Shown: piece by piece, positions 62,580-64,000 of the stretch
Layout: each line of letters begins with the position of its first letter
Position numbering within the stretch: position 1 is the first letter of the stretch
Assembly (NCBI GenBank): GCA_946811695.1
Contig: OX328125.1
Location: forward strand, 50,626,185-50,690,184
From: Gonocerus acuteangulatus
Taxonomy: Eukaryota; Arthropoda; Insecta; Hemiptera; Coreidae
Direction: 5' to 3'
Length of the DNA: 64,000 bases
Position numbers and translations under genes: made by a program
The notes under the pieces: model-generated
What the model was told of the DNA's origin: nothing
Databases searched by the model: none
The model's input: only the letters and a program-made list of their open reading frames with translations

Positions 62580-62720
62580 GGGACCTCCGCGTGTGTTGGG
62601 GTGGATAGTGCACCGGATTCCTTCTTCAGGAGATGCTGGTTGGCGGCCCGTCAGCTGTTGGTTGGTATTTATCTATGGGGTCGCTGGAAAAATTCCCTGT
62701 GCCACTATGTTTAGTATGGT
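62580..62720 (+). mobile_element. SINE family A-like fragment, degraded
   Basis: caccggattccttcttcagg and tcgctggaaaaattccctgt resemble the head end and body of the SINE at 63779-63960. Confidence 0.4.
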
Positions 62721-63778
62721 CTATTCTTAAATATCTGTATGATCTTTAAAATTTTGGAGTTGAATTTTCTTTTAACCATACAGCTTTCAAAGATAATGTA
62801 ACGTTCTACTAAGTGTATGATTTTTCTATTATATTGCATACTTGGACTTTTTGGAGAATTTTCTATATCGTTTACATTCTCATGGGCAAAGTTTTGTTTT
62901 GAAAGAAGATCAATTTTCTAATAGGTTCTTCTGTAAATAGTAAATCTGTAAATACGCATGGAATTCCTGACTTTGTCCTTGGTTTATGTGGATTACATTT
63001 CCTTGTTATAAGTTATCAATTACTACAAATGTCAATGATCTATTATAAATATTGGTAATTCGTTTCTGATTAGGAATCATTCAAGTTTTAAGTGTTTCTT
63101 TTGTTGAAACTGTAACAATTTTACCGTAAAGTGACAGATTCAATTATGAATCTCAGTACTGCAGCTCGTTTATATAGAATAGGCTTTCGTATTTAGATTC
63201 GCTTAGGCTTTAGATGAAATGGAGAAATCATAACGATTTATATTTTATTATTTTCCAAATCATCAGCTGCTGAAAATATTTGAGCAATTAATAAAATAAG
63301 TGCAAAGTTTTTCGTACATTCTCCTTCCCTTGCATTAGCAATAAATTTGTGTAAATTTTCACTTGCACTATTCAGTTTTCATGCCATATTTGAATTACTT
63401 TAAAGCATATTATCCCGACGAAGCTTTTCTGATTATTATTATTATTTTTTAATTCACATCCACAACTTTGTCCACTGCCAGAGTGTAAAAATTTATATCC
63501 GAAATATTCGATAAGAGAAATTAGAACTAAAATACATGAAAAGCTTGGAAATTAAATTTTGGAATATAAATTAATATTTTTAAGTTGTTTATTTACTAAT
63601 TTCAATTTGATGGCTCCATCTGCTAGAAGATAGTCAATAACACTGATAAGTCTAAATGTACCTGCGTTCTGTAATTTGTTAATATGTGTACTTGCTTTGT
63701 TGCACTTTTCACTGACTCTCCTCTTCTGTTTATTGATTAATTTATAATCAATTTATGAATGTTAAATAACTAATATAA
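62721..63778. other. Intergenic AT-rich DNA
   Basis: Nothing recognised. Confidence 0.5.
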
Positions 63779-63965
63779 CGAGGGATCGTGGTCTAGTGGC
63801 TACCGCCTTGGATTCTCATGTATAGATGGTGGGTTCGATACCCTCCGGCAGCAGGGATTTTTTTTCATTTCAGAGGCCGCTGAGAAAATTCCCTGCTCCA
63901 CCATGGATGTCAGGAGGTAAGCCCGGCGAGAATGGCCTGGGTGCAGAAGCACCGATAAAAAAAAT
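63779..63965 (+). mobile_element. tRNA-derived SINE, family A
   Basis: Head ggatcgtggtctagtggcta, cgccttggattctc, B box gggttcgataccctcc, body attccctgctccaccatgg, 3' end gcagaagcaccgat and an A-rich tail. It shares its head and body with 15773-16266 and 38018-38228. Confidence 0.85.
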
Positions 63966-64000
63966 ATCTAGGAATCATGCCAACGGCCAAAGCCAGGTTG

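Noticed and set aside
63779..63860. tRNA gene-like sequence
   Set aside because: A and B boxes are present but no complete acceptor stem, and it continues into the same body and A-rich tail as other SINE copies. The same applies to 15773, 11520-11597 and 38150-38228.
1..64000. CRISPR array, bacterial operons or ribosome binding sites
   Set aside because: No regularly spaced repeats with unique spacers, and genes are clearly intron-split eukaryotic genes.

Overview
This is a 64 kb piece of an AT-rich eukaryotic nuclear genome. The host genes are split by GT-AG introns, there are long homopolymer and (TA)n tracts, and transposon remains are abundant. The protein-coding content (a Son-of-sevenless gene and a peptide prohormone with amidation and dibasic processing sites), together with jockey-type LINEs, Penelope-like elements and tRNA-derived SINEs, points to an arthropod, perhaps an insect. 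The species cannot be told from the sequence alone.

Layout: 1-1165 holds degraded Penelope-like and Ty3/gypsy fragments. From 1607 to 34390 on the + strand lies nearly all of the Ras guanine-nucleotide exchange factor Sos. I resolve 24 coding exons whose lengths sum to 3609 bases with reading phase kept at every junction, giving 1202 codons plus a stop. Only about the first 30 residues are missing, upstream of the window. The exons encode, in order, the histone-fold, DH, PH, REM and CDC25 domains and a proline-rich tail with Grb2/Drk SH3-binding motifs. The introns carry a jockey LINE fragment, a tRNA SINE with a nested palindromic hAT MITE, a Tigger/pogo-type MITE, a piggyBac-type MITE, and, in the 7.6 kb intron before the last four exons, a 6.6 kb ISL2EU-like DNA transposon with about 1 kb terminal inverted repeats. 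That transposon is itself interrupted by a 3.5 kb non-autonomous LTR retrotransposon.

Downstream of Sos, 34391-37700 is 3'UTR and AT-rich spacer. 37700-42900 is a cluster of inverted and tandem copies of a (TA)n-containing repeat family. On the minus strand, exons at 49022-49141 and 45453-45591, and probably a terminal exon from 43762, form a peptide-hormone precursor. It predicts a 37-residue C-terminally amidated peptide released by KR and GRKRR sites; from memory it resembles the insect parathyroid-hormone-like peptide (iPTH) family. Its signal-peptide exon was not found. The rest, to 64000, looks like intron or intergenic DNA with two striking near-perfect inverted repeats, hAT MITE and SINE copies and LINE remnants.

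Sos acts at the membrane downstream of receptor tyrosine kinases, loading GTP onto Ras. The peptide gene is convergent with Sos and has no evident functional tie to it. All calls come from reading the sequence; no database search was possible.
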